Source: Sarcophilus harrisii
Taxonomy: Eukaryota; Chordata; Mammalia; Dasyuromorphia; Dasyuridae
Direction: 5' to 3'
DNA: 64,000 nt
NCBI RefSeq assembly: GCF_902635505.1
Contig: NC_045429.1
Coordinates: 218,553,997-218,617,996, forward strand
Of this stretch, positions 10,399 through 22,045 are shown in pieces. Under the pieces are notes generated by a model. It was given only the letters and a program-made list of their open reading frames with translations, did no database searches and was not told the DNA's origin. Each line of letters begins with the position of its first letter. Within the stretch, counting starts at the first letter, position 1. The position numbers were made by a program, and so were the translations under genes.

Positions 10399-11184
10399 TG
10401 TAGTAATTCTGCAATTTATTATTAGGTCCTTGTTTTCTGGTGTGAATTGAAATACGCTGAATAAGATATAACCTACTTTACAACCAAGATTCTATCAGCA
10501 AAGTCATTTTGGATTTCGAGCTGTATCTTAGAAGTTGTCTAATCTAACTACTTCATTTTATAGATGAGAAAATTGAGATTCAAAAATGTTAAGCAATCTT
10601 CTCAAGAAAATACAAGTAGTAACTGTCTGAATCAGAATCTGAACCCAGTTCCTCTGACTTCAGATACAATGATCTTTTTGCCATATTATTCTGCTTCTCT
10701 ATCTTCTGGGAACTGATTGATCAAAACGGGTGTCACATTAGTTCAATTAGCTATCGTTGAATGTCTTGGAATTCAACTGTCTCAAGTCAATACAGGAGAT
10801 TAGATATATTGGTAGGTTTGTAAACAGTGGTATCTAAATCAATGAAAACAGCACAGAGAACTCAAGATTGTTTCTGTACTTCAGTTTTTGTAACAGATCA
10901 GTCAGGAATCTGAATTTTTAGCCAGGATCTCATCAGTGACAGGTACTAGGATGAAGCCCAGTCTTCAATAGAGCACCCTACTCATCACAAGGGCTTTAGA
11001 AATGCTCATTGATTAATGTAGGAGTTTTGCTACTCCTTGCATCTCTCCAATGCTTTGTTCTTTAAAAGATGAAGATTTGACTCTAACTTGACAACCTGGC
11101 AGCTTCTTCATATCCTTGTGTGTGCTTTTTGTTGACAATAATCAATAGAGTCAATTTAGAAACTGTTGAAGGATGGTTGCCTTT
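10399..11184. other. Unique DNA plus an antisense MIR
   Basis: Positions 10515-10690 are an antisense MIR ('cattttatagatgagaaaat', 'gaatctgaacccagttcctc'). The remaining 500 bases (10700-11184) show no repeat or gene that I recognise. Confidence 0.5.
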
Positions 11185-11380
11185 AGCACGAACTGGAGGC
11201 ATCATGGTTGTAGTGGAAACACCACTGGCTCAAAAGTCAGAGGACTTGGGTTTAAATCCCTACTCTTTCCAAAAGGAATCTTTTTGCTTTTTGGGTCTCA
11301 ATTTTCTCATTAATAAAATAGAAGGATTTACTAGATAAACTGTAAGGACCTCTCTAGTGCTAGTGGATATTCTCCTTCCT
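11185..11380 (+). mobile_element. MIR-type SINE with CR1-like tail
   Basis: The head 'caaaagtcagaggacttggg' is followed by 'tctcaattttctcattaata' and the tail 'aggatttactagataaactg', in sense orientation. The centre is diverged. Confidence 0.6.
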
Positions 11381-11455
11381 CATTCATTCATTCTTGTTTA
11401 TTCTTTTGAGATGCTATAGGGATATATGAAGAAATAGTTATACTTTTTGATTCTC

Positions 11456-11830
11456 AATCCAATCAGAATTTATTAGGCACCCACTATGTGCAATTATGTC
11501 AGCTAGGAGATGCAATGGATAGAGTCCCAGGTCTGTAGTCAGGAAGACCTGAATTTAAATCTAACCTCACATACTTACTAGCTAGTTTCCTCCTCTGTAA
11601 AATGAGCTGGAGAAGAAAATGGCAAAACAGTACAGTATCTTTGCCAAAAAGACCCCAAATGAGGTCAGGAAAGGTTAGACATGACTAAAATGACTGAACA
11701 ACAATACAAATGTGCAACTGTTAGAGATTAAAAAAAGGCAAAATAAAAACTGACCCCTCCTCTCAAGGAGTTTATATCCTACTGGGAGGATACAGCATGT
11801 AAGCAGAAGCAATATGAATCTTATTTTTAA
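11456..11830 (-). mobile_element. L2 LINE 3' end, antisense, split by a SINE
   Basis: The reversed L2 terminus ('tattaggcacccactatgtg') stops at 11493 and resumes at 11710 ('aaaactgacccctcctctca', 'gagtttatatcctactggga'). The gap holds the SINE below, flanked by 'atgtgcaa' on both sides. Confidence 0.75.
11494..11709 (+). mobile_element. tRNA-derived SINE inserted in L2
   Basis: The copy starts 'cagctaggagatgcaatgga' and ends after 'tgactaaaatgactgaacaa'. An 8-base direct repeat (atgtgcaa, 11486-11493 and 11710-11717) brackets it and is the likely target-site duplication. Part of the middle, between the B box region and the core, is missing. Confidence 0.85.
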
Positions 11831-11984
11831 ATACCATAATTTTAAAGATTTTCCCACTTGTCAACATTTTTCTTTCTGAATTATGAATTACAACCTAGTT
11901 CTCCTTGGGTGCCAAAAGTTATAGGGAAAAAATTGGTAAGAATCTTAGGTTATATGATGTCTTAATGTGCATTCAGCCTGTGCA

Positions 11985-12180
11985 AGGGATGTAGGATGGT
12001 ACAATGAAAAGAAAATTCTCTGGGATCAGAAGATTTGTATTTGTAGTCTGTCTCTGAGGTTTACTTCTTGTGTGAGCTTGGGCAAGCCACCCTATCCCTT
12101 TACTTGTAAAATTTGAGGATTAAAGTAAATAGCTTAAGAAGTCACTTCTTGCTCTAAATATATGACCCTAATCTATGGAA
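11985..12180 (+). mobile_element. MIR-type SINE, sense
   Basis: The marker 'gtgtgagcttgggcaagcca' lies within a diverged MIR frame, ending in a CR1-like tail ('cacttcttgctctaaatata'). Confidence 0.6.
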
Positions 12181-13620
12181 AGTATAACATCACAGAGAGT
12201 AGGACTGCAATCTAAACCCATAGCCCTAGATTGTCACCCTCACAAGGCAAAATGAGTGGGATGAGGTAGAGAAATGTGTATCTGGAAAGACAGCTCAAAG
12301 TGATGGTACCATCTCCTTCTAGGAATGGCACCACAGCTCAGAGAGTGGGTAGTTACCCAGTGGGGAGATGTAACAATCCAAACCACCATCTAATTCCCCC
12401 ATGATAGATGGTCTATCCAATTAGTGAATGGGAGAGGGCATGTGAGCAGCATACAGATTAATATACAAGGAAAATTGAGTGCTTCTTCTGGAGGCATACT
12501 ACTAGATAATTTATAGTGGGCAGGTTTAAAAGGCTATGAGCTGTGTTGAATTTTTCTGCAGTAAACTAGGGAGCTTTGAAGAAACAGTGTCCCCCTCCTA
12601 CCCTCCAACAAAGGAGTCTGATTTCCTTTTCCATTTTCACATTTAGAGGCACTTTATGGGACTGTGGCTTAATGATTATTATACTTGCTATGTATTAAAT
12701 ATCCAAAGGTATTCGGCTATTTCTTCCTGTGCCTCCACCTTTTCTACTTCTATTTTTTTTTTCCTGGAATCAGTTTTCAGAGGAAGATCATATTTTTAAT
12801 GATGTGCTTAGCCTCTTCTCCTCTCGGTGTATCTCTTAATCATAATAAAACTACACAGCAATCAGTGAAGTAATTCTGAGCAGCTCCTTAAGGAAAACAT
12901 CCTGCAGGATAGAAGCTTTGGGAATGCAAAGACTAGAGGCAACTGTTAGAGAAATAAGACTCAGTGGCTTGAATTCTAAGGGCCTTGAGCAAACCCTGAG
13001 ATGATGATGTTAAATATTCCAGTGGCAGAAGCTCTTTCCTGATCACAACGACAGAGAGGAAATTTGGGCTGATGCAATATTTGGATTATTGCACTTCAAT
13101 GGAGGGTAAAAACAGTCCCCTGTGATTTTAAAGCTCTTTTCCTTTTAAAGGGAGGCAGATGAAACTTGCTTTTTCATTGTATGGCCTGAATTTCATTAAA
13201 TGGCTCTTGTGTCTGTCAACGGGTGGCCAGGCGCTACAGCTGACTTCCCCAGTTATCAGAATCTTCCAGCCGGCAGTCAGCTTCCTTCCATGCGTGTTGT
13301 ATGCCCCTTACCATGGCCGGGATGCTGGCTGGGACTTCAAGAATTTGGACAGAGTCTGTTTCTGCCTGTGAATGGCTATCAGCTGAGCCAAGCTTTTCTC
13401 CACTGGAGGAAATTTTGCTTCCTTGGTGTATCTGATCGATGATCTGTTATTTGAAAAAGATTGTCTCTTAGAAGGCAAAGCTTCCGTGATGGTACAGCAA
13501 AGTTCTGACCTGTCTTGCTGTCACTTTTGGAAGTAGCTGAGAACTCCACATGAAGGGGAATATGATACCTATGGGATGATTTGGCTTGAAGTGACCATTT
13601 CAGCCATCTTCCTGGTAAAT
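12181..13620. other. Repeat-poor unique block, candidate regulatory sequence
   Basis: Apart from short homopolymers I recognise no repeat in about 1.4 kb, which is unusual for this window. The part 13020-13450 is GC-richer and keeps several CpGs ('tcaacgggtggccaggcgct', 'ttccagccggcagtcagctt'). Overlapping frames at 13159-13371 and 13200-13442 lack a convincing start context, splice structure or family, so I read it as possible conserved noncoding DNA rather than a gene. Confidence 0.35.
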
Positions 13621-13621
13621 T

Positions 13622-13795
13622 TGTAGGTTCATAGATCTAGAAGGGACCATACTGGCCAGTTTAACTCCTCTTATTTTATAGATGAGAGTTTTGAGACCAA
13701 GAAAGAAGTGATTTTTCCAAAGTCACAAAAGTTAAACGTACCAAAGATAGTATTTGAACCCAGGTTTTCTCATAAATGGATGTGATCATATTACC
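13622..13795 (-). mobile_element. MIR-type SINE, antisense
   Basis: 'ctagaagggaccatactggc' (reversed CR1-like tail), 'cttattttatagatgagagt' and 'tatttgaacccaggttttct' occur in order, giving a near-complete reversed copy. It is followed by a short TG/AC-rich tract at 13800-13855. Confidence 0.7.
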
Positions 13796-13859
13796 TTTAA
13801 TGGGATGTGTATACATATGTGTATACACACGTACATAAATACATTGTGTGTGTAACATC

Positions 13860-14430
13860 AAAGGCAAGATCTAGCATAAAGGAAATAGATCAGAAAGGGA
13901 GAAGAAACTAAGAAAAGGAAGAATTACTTTCCTGTGGTAAGCATGTGGAACCAGGTTTATACCAGAAGAATCTCTGTTACTTTGTGAACTCCTCCATTGA
14001 TGTGTTGTTAATATAATACTTGTGTATTTTCCTTTTTTTTTTACAGTAGATATTTTAAAAAGAACTGATGAAAGCGTATGTGCTAATTTTAGGGAGTTGG
14101 GCAAAATCCCTTTTCTCCCATATCTTAATATTGAATATATTTCAGTATAAAGGTGGTAGTTGCAGAAATCTTAACAAAACACAGTGCAATAGGGGGAGCT
14201 AGCGAACCAAATACTTGGTTTTACAGGTTTGGGGAGAAAAGAATGACAATGATAGAAAATGGTTGGTAGAAATTATGTCTAAACCAGCATCTTAATATAT
14301 TTTAATAACTTTTTAAAATGTGGCTATGGCAACATTAAAAAAAAGGCAAATGGAAGGATGCATATTTTGTAAGGTGGAGAATTCATAATCAATTAAGAGA
14401 AAGGAGAGGTTTTAAAAGACAAAATAGATA
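13860..14430. other. Unassigned AT-rich DNA
   Basis: No gene or repeat recognised with confidence. Confidence 0.4.
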
Positions 14431-14432
14431 AT

Positions 14433-14668
14433 TTTGATTATACTTTGTGATCTTATTTGGGATTTTCTTGGCAAAGATACTGGAGGAGTTTTCCATTTAC
14501 TTCTCTGGCTCATTTTACAGATCAGGGAATTGAGATAACAGGGTTTAGATACTTGCCTACGGTTACACAGCTAGAAAGTATCTGAAGCCAGATTTAAACT
14601 CAGTAGACTAATCTTCCTGATTTCAGGTCCAGCATTCTATCCACTGTGCCACTCAGCTGCCCTCTGAT
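14433..14668 (-). mobile_element. tRNA-derived SINE, long form, antisense
   Basis: It begins with the reversed 3' part ('tcttggcaaagatactggag'), includes 'gcctacggttacacagctag' and ends with the reversed head 'gtgccactcagctgccctc'. Close to full length. Confidence 0.9.
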
Positions 14669-14799
14669 GATAGAAGATGTCCCAAAAGTTTTAGATGGAC
14701 TCTTTGACTGTAAGAATTTTGAGATACCATAAAATATATTGAAAATGTTTTGCATAAACAAAATCAGTCCAGATAGATTAAAAAATGTTGAGACAGTAT

Positions 14800-15060
14800 A
14801 GGATGACTATAATGGTATCAAGGAAAACACTTTTAAAAGACTTAGTCACTCTCATCAATGCAATGACTAATTACAACTACAGAAGTCTGATGATGAAAAA
14901 TATTTTTCACTTCTGGGCAAAGAGATGATGACTGGAGGTGAAGAATGGGAAAAATATATTCAAATACAGCAAATATGTGAATTTGTTTTGTTGGCACACA
15001 CCTATTTTTGGGTTTTTTTTTGGGGGGGAAGTTACAGAATGAAATTTGTAAATAGTGATA
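14800..15060 (+). mobile_element. L1 3' UTR fragment
   Basis: The text 'ttttaaaagacttagtcact', 'caatgcaatgactaattaca', 'gtctgatgatgaaaaatatt' and 'gtgaatttgttttgttggca' follows the same L1 3' UTR subtype as 9060-9315, but is decayed. Confidence 0.55.
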
Positions 15061-15299
15061 GTTATGGAAAAAAAAGAAAAGAAAGACATCATTTTTAATA
15101 GGATATTAAAGAAATGCACAAAAGAAATTAGAAGGAATTTCATAAGGGATAGAGAGAACCAGGGAAAAGTTGGCACTATTCTGTTAAATGTATATACAAA
15201 AATTGCATGTTCACAGTGGCATATACAATTTTATTTTATTGCCATTACATATTGAAATTTTCATGTTTGTTGATGCTTGTTAAAATTCTAATAAAAAAG

Positions 15300-15975
15300 A
15301 GAAATTAAATTATAGGATAGAAAAAATGTTCAGATATCCCCATATTTATAAAGAACTGACATAAATCTAAGAGCCACTTTCCAATAGATAAGTGGTTATA
15401 GATTGTGAATGATTTTTAAAATAAGAAATGCTATCAGAACCTGTATGGAAAATACTTCAGATCACTAATAATAAGAGAAATGCAAATTAAAACAACTCTG
15501 AGGTATCACCTCACACCCTGAAAAACTGTCAAAGATGGTAAAGGATGGAAATAGTCAGGGTGCTGTGGGAAGACAGGAACACTAATGCACTGTTGGTGAA
15601 GCTGTGAATAAGTCCAAATGTTCTAGGAAATAATGTAGAATTATGTAAGAAAAGTAACTAAATTCTTTGTATTCTTTGACCCAGTAATCTTTCTTCTGGG
15701 TTTATACTTCAAGAAGGTCAGTGACAGAAAGATCCTGTATATAACAAAATAGTTATAACAACACACTTTTTTTGGTAATAGCAAAAAACCTGAGGAAGAA
15801 ATGATGTGCTCACATGATGAATGGGCTGAACAAATAGTATATGAATGTAATATGACATTATTGTGCTATAAAATAAATGATGTGAGGAATCCAGAGAACA
15901 TAGGAAGGCTTGTATGAACTGATGCAGTTAATAATAATGTTATTTAATACAACAATGTTATTTAAAACAACATTA
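15300..15975 (+). mobile_element. L1 ORF2 3' region
   Basis: The hallmark 'agagaaatgcaaattaaaac' followed by 'ctctgaggtatcacctcaca' is the conserved L1 ORF2 segment just past the reverse transcriptase. The rest continues to 'gtatgaactgatgcagtta'. It is a truncated, broken fragment. Confidence 0.8.
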
Positions 15976-16234
15976 AAAGACAGAATAATTTTCATTAAAT
16001 AAAAAGAAAATGTTACTTCTCGAGAACAGATATTAAAATACATTCTGCGTTAACAATTGCTGAATTGTAAGTGCATAACATTTTATAATTTATTAGTCAT
16101 AATTGCTATATCAGATGGTTTTGCTAAACTTTCTTTTTTAAGATATGGTATTTGGGGGCACTTATTGGGATAGGATTGTTTTATTAAAACAAAATGTATT
16201 AATAATTTTATTTTGCTAAAAGAAATGATAAATA

Positions 16235-16603
16235 GGAATAATTCAGAGACACTTAGGAAATTTTATATAAAATTAATGTAAAGTGAAGTAAGAAGATCCA
16301 GTAAAACAATTTACACAGTGATACAAGGGTAAGCAACATTTAAAGCTTTAGAATTTTGCTCAATGCAAAGATCAATCATCCCTTTAGAAGACTGGTCTTG
16401 AAATCTGCCTCCCTGCCAGTGCTAACTCCTTGAGTATACTTACTTTCAAATTCAAGGGCCAATTATATTGTTGATAGTAGGCAGTCATTGGGAAGTGACA
16501 TTGATAAGGGGAAAAAAGAAAGACCATGAATAAAATAATTAAAAAGAAAAATGATAAAATACAGACCCTGTCTTCAATACTTATTTGTTAAAAGCAAAGC
16601 TTT

Positions 16604-16638
<35 letters not shown>

Positions 16639-17150
16639 GACGATTGGGGTAGGAGTTTTAAAGTGGAATGAGGTGGCAGTGCTAGCAATGTAGAGCAGAG
16701 CAGAGCATCAATGAAACATTTTAAAAAATACATAGACATTATGATCGACAGCTCTTTCCTGCAATACAGTGATCCAAGATGGTTCCAATATATTGGGTTG
16801 GAAAATGTTATCTGCATCCAAAGAGAGTGAACCAGGGAGACCAAATGAGGATAGAAGCACATTATTTTCACTTTTATTTTGGTTTGCTTGTTCTTTCTCA
16901 TAGTTTTCCCTTTTGTTCTGATTTTTCTTTCATGACATGACAAATATGGAAATATATTTAAAATGATTGTACATGTATAACCTAGGTTAGATTTCTTACT
17001 GTCTTGGGGAGGGGGAGACAAGACGAGGATGGAGAAAAAAATTTAGAACGCAAAATCTTACAAAAATGAATGCTGAAAAGCATCTTTACATATAATTGGA
17101 AAAATAAAGTACTATTGAAACATGCAATTAAAAAACAAAGCACAGAAGAC
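16235..17150 (+). mobile_element. L1 3' ends, two pieces
   Basis: Positions 16240-16420 are an ORF2-tail and 3' UTR piece ('taaagtgaagtaagaagatc', 'aatgcaaagatcaatcatcc'). After an interval with a 29-base T-run (16607-16635), positions 16690-17120 are a second L1 3' end ('gacatgacaaatatggaaat', 'cttactgtcttggggagggg') with its terminal 'aaaaataaagtactattgaa'. The minus-strand frame at 16602-17021 is an artefact of this sequence. Confidence 0.7.
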
Positions 17151-17535
17151 AAAAAAAAAATTATGCAGAAGTGATCAGAAATAGACCCAGAATGGCAGGC
17201 ATCCAGAATAGCAGAACAGAACTGGTACTACCATGTTAAATTTAATATATATCATAAAGAAGCTATTTTGTAATAGAGATACATTGTTTCATATATAATC
17301 TTTTTTTTTCCTTCTTAGTACCTAGAAATGTTGACATTTGTCAAATTTATAATAGTTAACAAAGTGAAAAAGAGAATAGACATTCACTGATCAGTATCCC
17401 TCTGAAGTTAGTGTGGTAGAGAATAGAATGGGTAAAACTTTCCCAAGCTTCAAGATTGGGAAAAGGTAGCAGTAGAGAACAATGGGATGGGCTCCCTTCC
17501 TTTGAAAATGCAAATGTCCTTAGAAAACATCAGCT
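17151..17535. other. Unassigned sequence
   Basis: No gene or repeat recognised. Confidence 0.4.
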
Positions 17536-17765
17536 GTTAATGCACTGTCTGGTGCTTTATCAGCTAGGTGGCCTAAAGGAGCTCATTGGAGAGAAATATA
17601 ACCAGAAAAGCAGGTGGGCCTGTCATGTCGTGATGGACAGCCAGCATGCTCCATTGATATTCATGCATTGTTAAGCAGTATAGTGGAAGACCTTCTGCAT
17701 TTTGGGTGGACTCCCAAGAAAGATTTATGGAAGGACATGGATGAGAGTCAAACAAAGTGAAGAGG
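17536..17765 (+). mobile_element. Possible LINE reverse-transcriptase C-terminal fragment
   Basis: The plus frame ending at 17674 reads 'KSRWACHVVMD', close to the R-W-x-G-H-V-x-R-x-D motif found at the C-terminus of RTE/Dong/R1-type LINE proteins, here with C in place of G. The following DNA ('tgggtggactcccaagaaag') suits the same region, but the family is not certain and the copy is clearly broken. Confidence 0.35.
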
Positions 17766-18095
17766 TAAGGATAGAATCTGATTTGTACCTTTTGGAGCCA
17801 TTAGTCCCATGGATAAGAATATAGATCGATGAAAGTTTTAGTAAGATGAACGTATTTTCAAGCCCCAAACTGGGACAAGTGCTATGAAAAAGGTTTGTTT
17901 TTTTTGGGGGGGGGTGGAGTGGGGGAAGGGGACACAATTATATTAATTATACTGAAAAAATCTCAGGTATATATTTATTGTAGCATTTGTGTCAATGAAG
18001 GACAATTAAGACAGGATTCTTCAATGGTATTAAAGTTTTAGTCCTTATTAGGTTATTATTTGGTAAATTTTTATTGGTTTTTTAATTGGTTATTG
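17766..18095. other. Unassigned sequence with a G-run
   Basis: No gene seen. A T-run followed by a G-run lies at 17896-17913. Confidence 0.4.
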
Positions 18096-18097
18096 GG

Positions 18098-18325
18098 TGA
18101 TATAAGTGTTAGTGCAGTGGATTGAGCTCTGAATTAGAAATAACTTCAAAACTCTTTATCCTATATCTTATTAACTATTATTATCATTATTGTGATCTTG
18201 GATAAATCATAACTTTCCTGAGTGTGCCTCAGTGTTTTCAACTGTAAAGTGAGGGGATTGGACTAGATGGCCTTTGAGTTTTCTTTCAATCCTCAATCTG
18301 TGATCCTGTGGCCCTGAAACATTAA
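18098..18325 (+). mobile_element. MIR-type SINE with CR1-like tail
   Basis: 'gtgcagtggattgagctctg', 'tgtgatcttggataaatcat', 'gcctcagtgttttcaactgt' and 'ggattggactagatggcctt' occur in order, so this is a near-complete sense copy. Confidence 0.75.
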
Positions 18326-18465
18326 ACTGTTAAGAAGATTCAGGATAAATCTAGAGAGGAGGAATTTGGGCCAGGGTAGAAGGATACCTTGGAGAGGATG
18401 TTGAAAGTGCAGGTAAAATGATACTAATCTTTCTAACTTTATGATTTTGCCTTGGGGAGACTCTT

Positions 18466-18713
18466 ACTACAGGGAAGCTAGGAAGCTCAGTAGATAAAAA
18501 ACCCAGCCTGGAGTTAGGAAGACTCATCTTCTTAAGTTAAAAACCAGTCTTAGACACTTCTTAGCTGGGACATGCTGGGCAAGTGACTTAACTCTGTTTG
18601 TCTCAGTTTCCTCATCTATAAAATGAGCTGGAAAAGGAAATGGCAAATCATTGCAGAATCTTTGCCAAGAAAACCCCAACAAGTTGGACAGGACTGAAAA
18701 AAATAACTGAAGA
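18466..18713 (+). mobile_element. tRNA-derived SINE, long form
   Basis: The copy runs 'ggaagctaggaagctcagta', 'ggagttaggaagactcatct', 'cctcatctataaaatgagct' and 'atctttgccaagaaaacccc'. It is full length with scattered changes. Confidence 0.9.
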
Positions 18714-18767
18714 TATGAGGCCCTGACTATAAGTGTACCTCAGTGGAGAACATTAAAAACATTATGT

Positions 18768-18955
18768 GGGGGGTAGGTAGGTGGCTGTAGTGGATAGAGC
18801 ACCAGCCCTGAAGTCAGGAGGACCTGAGTTCAAATTTAGTCCCAAACACTTAATATGTCCTAGCTGTGTGACCTTGGGCAAGTCAATTAACCCCAATTTG
18901 TCTCAGCAAAACCAAAACAAAACAAAAATAAAAAAAAATATGTGGGAAAACATTA
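18768..18955 (+). mobile_element. tRNA-derived SINE, short A-tailed form
   Basis: The clean head 'ggctgtagtggatagagcac', 'gaagtcaggaggacctgagt' and 'gctgtgtgaccttgggcaag' lead to an A-rich tail (18908-18937). 'tatgtggg' occurs on both sides (18762 and 18939) and may be the target duplication. Low divergence marks it as one of the youngest SINEs here. Confidence 0.9.
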
Positions 18956-20080
18956 TGCTAATTTCCAGTCTAGTTCCAGAGGGATGTTGGAGTCAGCTCA
19001 TGGGGCTTCTGAGAGTTTATTGTTAAATTTTTAGTGTGAGCTTTCATACTTCCAGTGAGAAACAGGCAAACGTTATAAATCAAGGCTTGGCTTATTGTTT
19101 TATTGATTATTTCAATTTAAGAAAGTGCTGGAGGAAATGCTAACAGTGTAAATAGCACTTAAAAGTATGTTGTGGGGGAATTAAAATTGTTTTTTGTAAA
19201 TCAGTCATTAAACATGCCCTTCTGATTCAAATCCAATCCCCAGTTGTTACTGACTTCAAGAAAAGAAAAGCCATTGGTTTAGCTGCATGAACTCAAGGTA
19301 AATAAATAGTAGCTCAATTCTGATGAGAATCAGAAAAAAACAAGCCTTTTCCAAGTCTTTCATGATTTTAGAGATGTTGTCTTTTAACAACTGGGAATAT
19401 GCTACATGTGTTGCCTCAAAAGGTTTTCAGACTTCAGCACATGAAGTATTCAGGCAATCTTCCTTTCTGTGTGTTTTCAAAATCTTATCTTGAGAGTTTT
19501 CAACTTATCAGTTAGATTGACAAATTTTTTTTCTTTGAGTTTGTTGTCCTTGTAGTTATTGCACACTTACTACATGCAATTTAAGAGACACATATTGAAT
19601 CTCTGTCAAGAAGAGAGGAAGTTATTCAGCCATAGAAAGCAACAGAAAGCAAAATTCTGGGTGGTGGAGGAGGGGAGTGGAGGAGACATTGAGTCAGATT
19701 GAAAATTCTCTTTCCCCTGGCTGTCAGAATCCAAATCTCATTTTATAAAAATTCACCACTACATACAGAACTATGCACAAAAACATATGAACTGCTGGAA
19801 AACACAACCTGGAGATCTATTGAACCATTCATGGAAAGATTTCAGAGGGTTCTGTAAGCTTAAATGGCAAAAAAAAATATATTTCCAGCAACATCAAATT
19901 GAAATTTAGTATTTCCTTCAATTATGAATTAAAAAGAAATACATTATTTGGAGAAGGACTTCAAAAAGCTCCATAACACACAAAAGCAAGTTAAATAGTG
20001 TTGGGAGTTGGATGAGTAATTTCTCTGGTATAGGTTACTTCCAGATGAGAAAACTCCCATTTCTGTTGCAGGTCTACATC
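18956..20080. other. Repeat-poor AT-rich unique block
   Basis: About 1.1 kb with no repeat I recognise. Positions 19040-19330 contain several homeodomain-like AT motifs, but nothing that identifies a specific element. No gene is seen. Confidence 0.4.
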
Positions 20081-20084
20081 CTCT

Positions 20085-20225
20085 CACCTTAGAGAATTGC
20101 TTAGGGCACCAAGACTTGCAAGTAATGACTTGCTCAGGATCACATAGGTAATATGTATCAGAGGCCCAATTTGAACCTAAATCCTTCTCTTTCCAATTCA
20201 TTATGCCATTCTGCTTTTTAAAGAT
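20085..20225 (-). mobile_element. MIR fragment, antisense
   Basis: 'gacttgctcaggatcacata' and 'caatttgaacctaaatcctt' mark a reversed MIR. Confidence 0.6.
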
Positions 20226-20466
20226 ACAGCATTCTGGAAATGTCTGTTTGTAATTGTATGATTGTCTTTCTGTGCTCATAATTCATCTGGTATTGTACTC
20301 CTCAGGTTGGGTCAGTCAATCAGATATGATAGCTGCAGAGGGCTGTAGAACAGCAGCCCACAATCTAATAAAGGGAAAAGTTCTTCCTTATGGGAGTCAG
20401 AGAAGGGCCACAGCAGGTGTACCAAAAAGGGGCACATTCTTGAATTTTTTTTTTTTAAGAAGGAGG

Positions 20467-20500
<34 letters not shown>

Positions 20501-20539
20501 GCAGTGAGAGATCAAGATTTTTTCAGCAACATAAGACAT

Positions 20540-20800
20540 TATACTTGGCTCCATAGACAAAAAGGTGAAAAAAAAAAAGATTCTTCCCTCAAGGATCTAA
20601 CAGTCTATTGTAGAGATATGTACATGGATAAATATGTAGTAATTTAGGTTATCCTAAATATATAGAAATGACCAAGCAGGGAGTGATAAGAATTTGAGAA
20701 AGAAGGAACCTTTCTTGGAGGAACCAGCTCTTAAGCTGAATTTCAAAGAAAGAGAAAGATTCCAAATACACACTATATTGAAGGATTTTTTCTAGATATG
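20540..20800 (-). mobile_element. L2 LINE 3' region, antisense
   Basis: 'ccctcaaggatctaacagtc' followed by 'aaccagctcttaagctgaat' is reversed L2. It is preceded by an unassigned piece (20290-20540) containing T-runs. Confidence 0.55.
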
Positions 20801-21918
20801 AGGAAGTGGCTAATATTATTTAAACGGATTGTGTATAAAAATAAGTACAATTAAATTAGAATTTAATAATTGTAACTTTTACGGAACAAATTCAATTCAG
20901 TGACCATCTGTTCCACTAAGACTTTTAAGATTTCCTCTATATCTTTTCAAGTTGACTTATATTTACTTACCTGTGTACATATTATATTTTCTAATATAAT
21001 TAGCTGCCTGCTCCCCCAGATAAGAATATAATAAATAACAATAGTTAATATTAATCATTGATGATTAATGGTATATCTTAAGGTTTGCAAAATATTTGAT
21101 ATAGAAGATCTCATTTGATTGAATTGAATTAAATTGAATTATTAGAGACAGATTGTGGAGAACCTTGAATGTTAGAATGAGGGAAAATTTGGACAAAGGG
21201 CATTGCTATTTTCATCTTCTGAGCTCAATGGCAAATAATATACAGGACTTGGCACATAGTAAGTGCTTAATAAATACTTATCGGCTTGACCCTAAAGTTG
21301 GCTAGTAGGTTTGGCATTCCTCCTGTAGCAACAAAAAGGATAGTGAGAAACACTGCACCAGTATGTAAGACACCTTGGTGTAAGTACCTAGTTAGCTAGA
21401 GAAGTGTTTCTATGGGTAATGGTCACTTTTATAGTATCTTTGTGATTGTTGCTTTCTTATCTGTTTCCTCCAATTGTCAGACACGTATATATGCAATGAT
21501 CCTTCTTTACCCTTGTTGATGCTGATGCTGGTGATGTAATGCTTGGAGGATGAGGGTAGGGGAGGGTTTGGATCATTCTCTGGATGGATACCTGTCTCTA
21601 GGGTGTTCCACTTTGGCTCTAACACTAGGAAGAATAAATTAGGAAAAAGAGAGGAATCCTGGAGCAGGGGCTTCACACCAAAACTCTCAGAAATGCCTGT
21701 GTCCTTCATGGGGAATGTTTTCCCACTTGTGGCTTAACAAAAGATACAAATATGAGGAAAACAATATGAAGTTTTATTTGTTTTTAAAGAAACATGCCCA
21801 CTTATAGAAGCAGAACAGGATATATAATTATATGCATGTTTTATAGCCATTGATATATATATTCTTAGGCTTTTGCAAGCCTAAGAAAACTCTAAAACTT
21901 GTCTATGACAAATCAAAA
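20801..21918. other. Unique DNA with an L2 3' terminus
   Basis: A sense L2 terminus lies at 21200-21290 ('ggacttggcacatagtaagt', 'gcttaataaatacttatc') and an MIR-like scrap at 21050-21130. The overlapping frames at 21410-21737 have no recognisable domain. No gene is supported. Confidence 0.45.
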
Positions 21919-22045
21919 GTTCTTAAAATATTTTGGTGTCATATACTTTTCTGGCAGCCAGGTGAAGCCTATGGACCCCTTCTCAGAATAATGTTGTTAA
22001 ATAATGGAAGGAACTGCTAAATTTCAGTTGAAGATTAGTGAAAAG
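21919..22045 (+). mobile_element. Ancient hAT-like nonautonomous element, fragment
   Basis: 'ggtgaagcctatggacccct' and 'tctcagaataatgttgttaa' belong to a mammal-wide ancient repeat whose ends read GGTTCTTAACC-like, which suggests an hAT DNA transposon. Related pieces lie at 45880-45965 and 46684-46760. Family naming is from memory. Confidence 0.45.

Noticed and set aside
16602-17021. 139-codon minus-strand frame with a lysine-rich end
   Set aside because: It is the antisense of an L1 3' end plus a T-run.
18781-18945. tRNA-like A and B boxes
   Set aside because: They belong to the tRNA-derived SINE, not to a tRNA gene: no cloverleaf with anticodon stem could be drawn and the copy has an A-rich tail. 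The same holds for the other SINEs.
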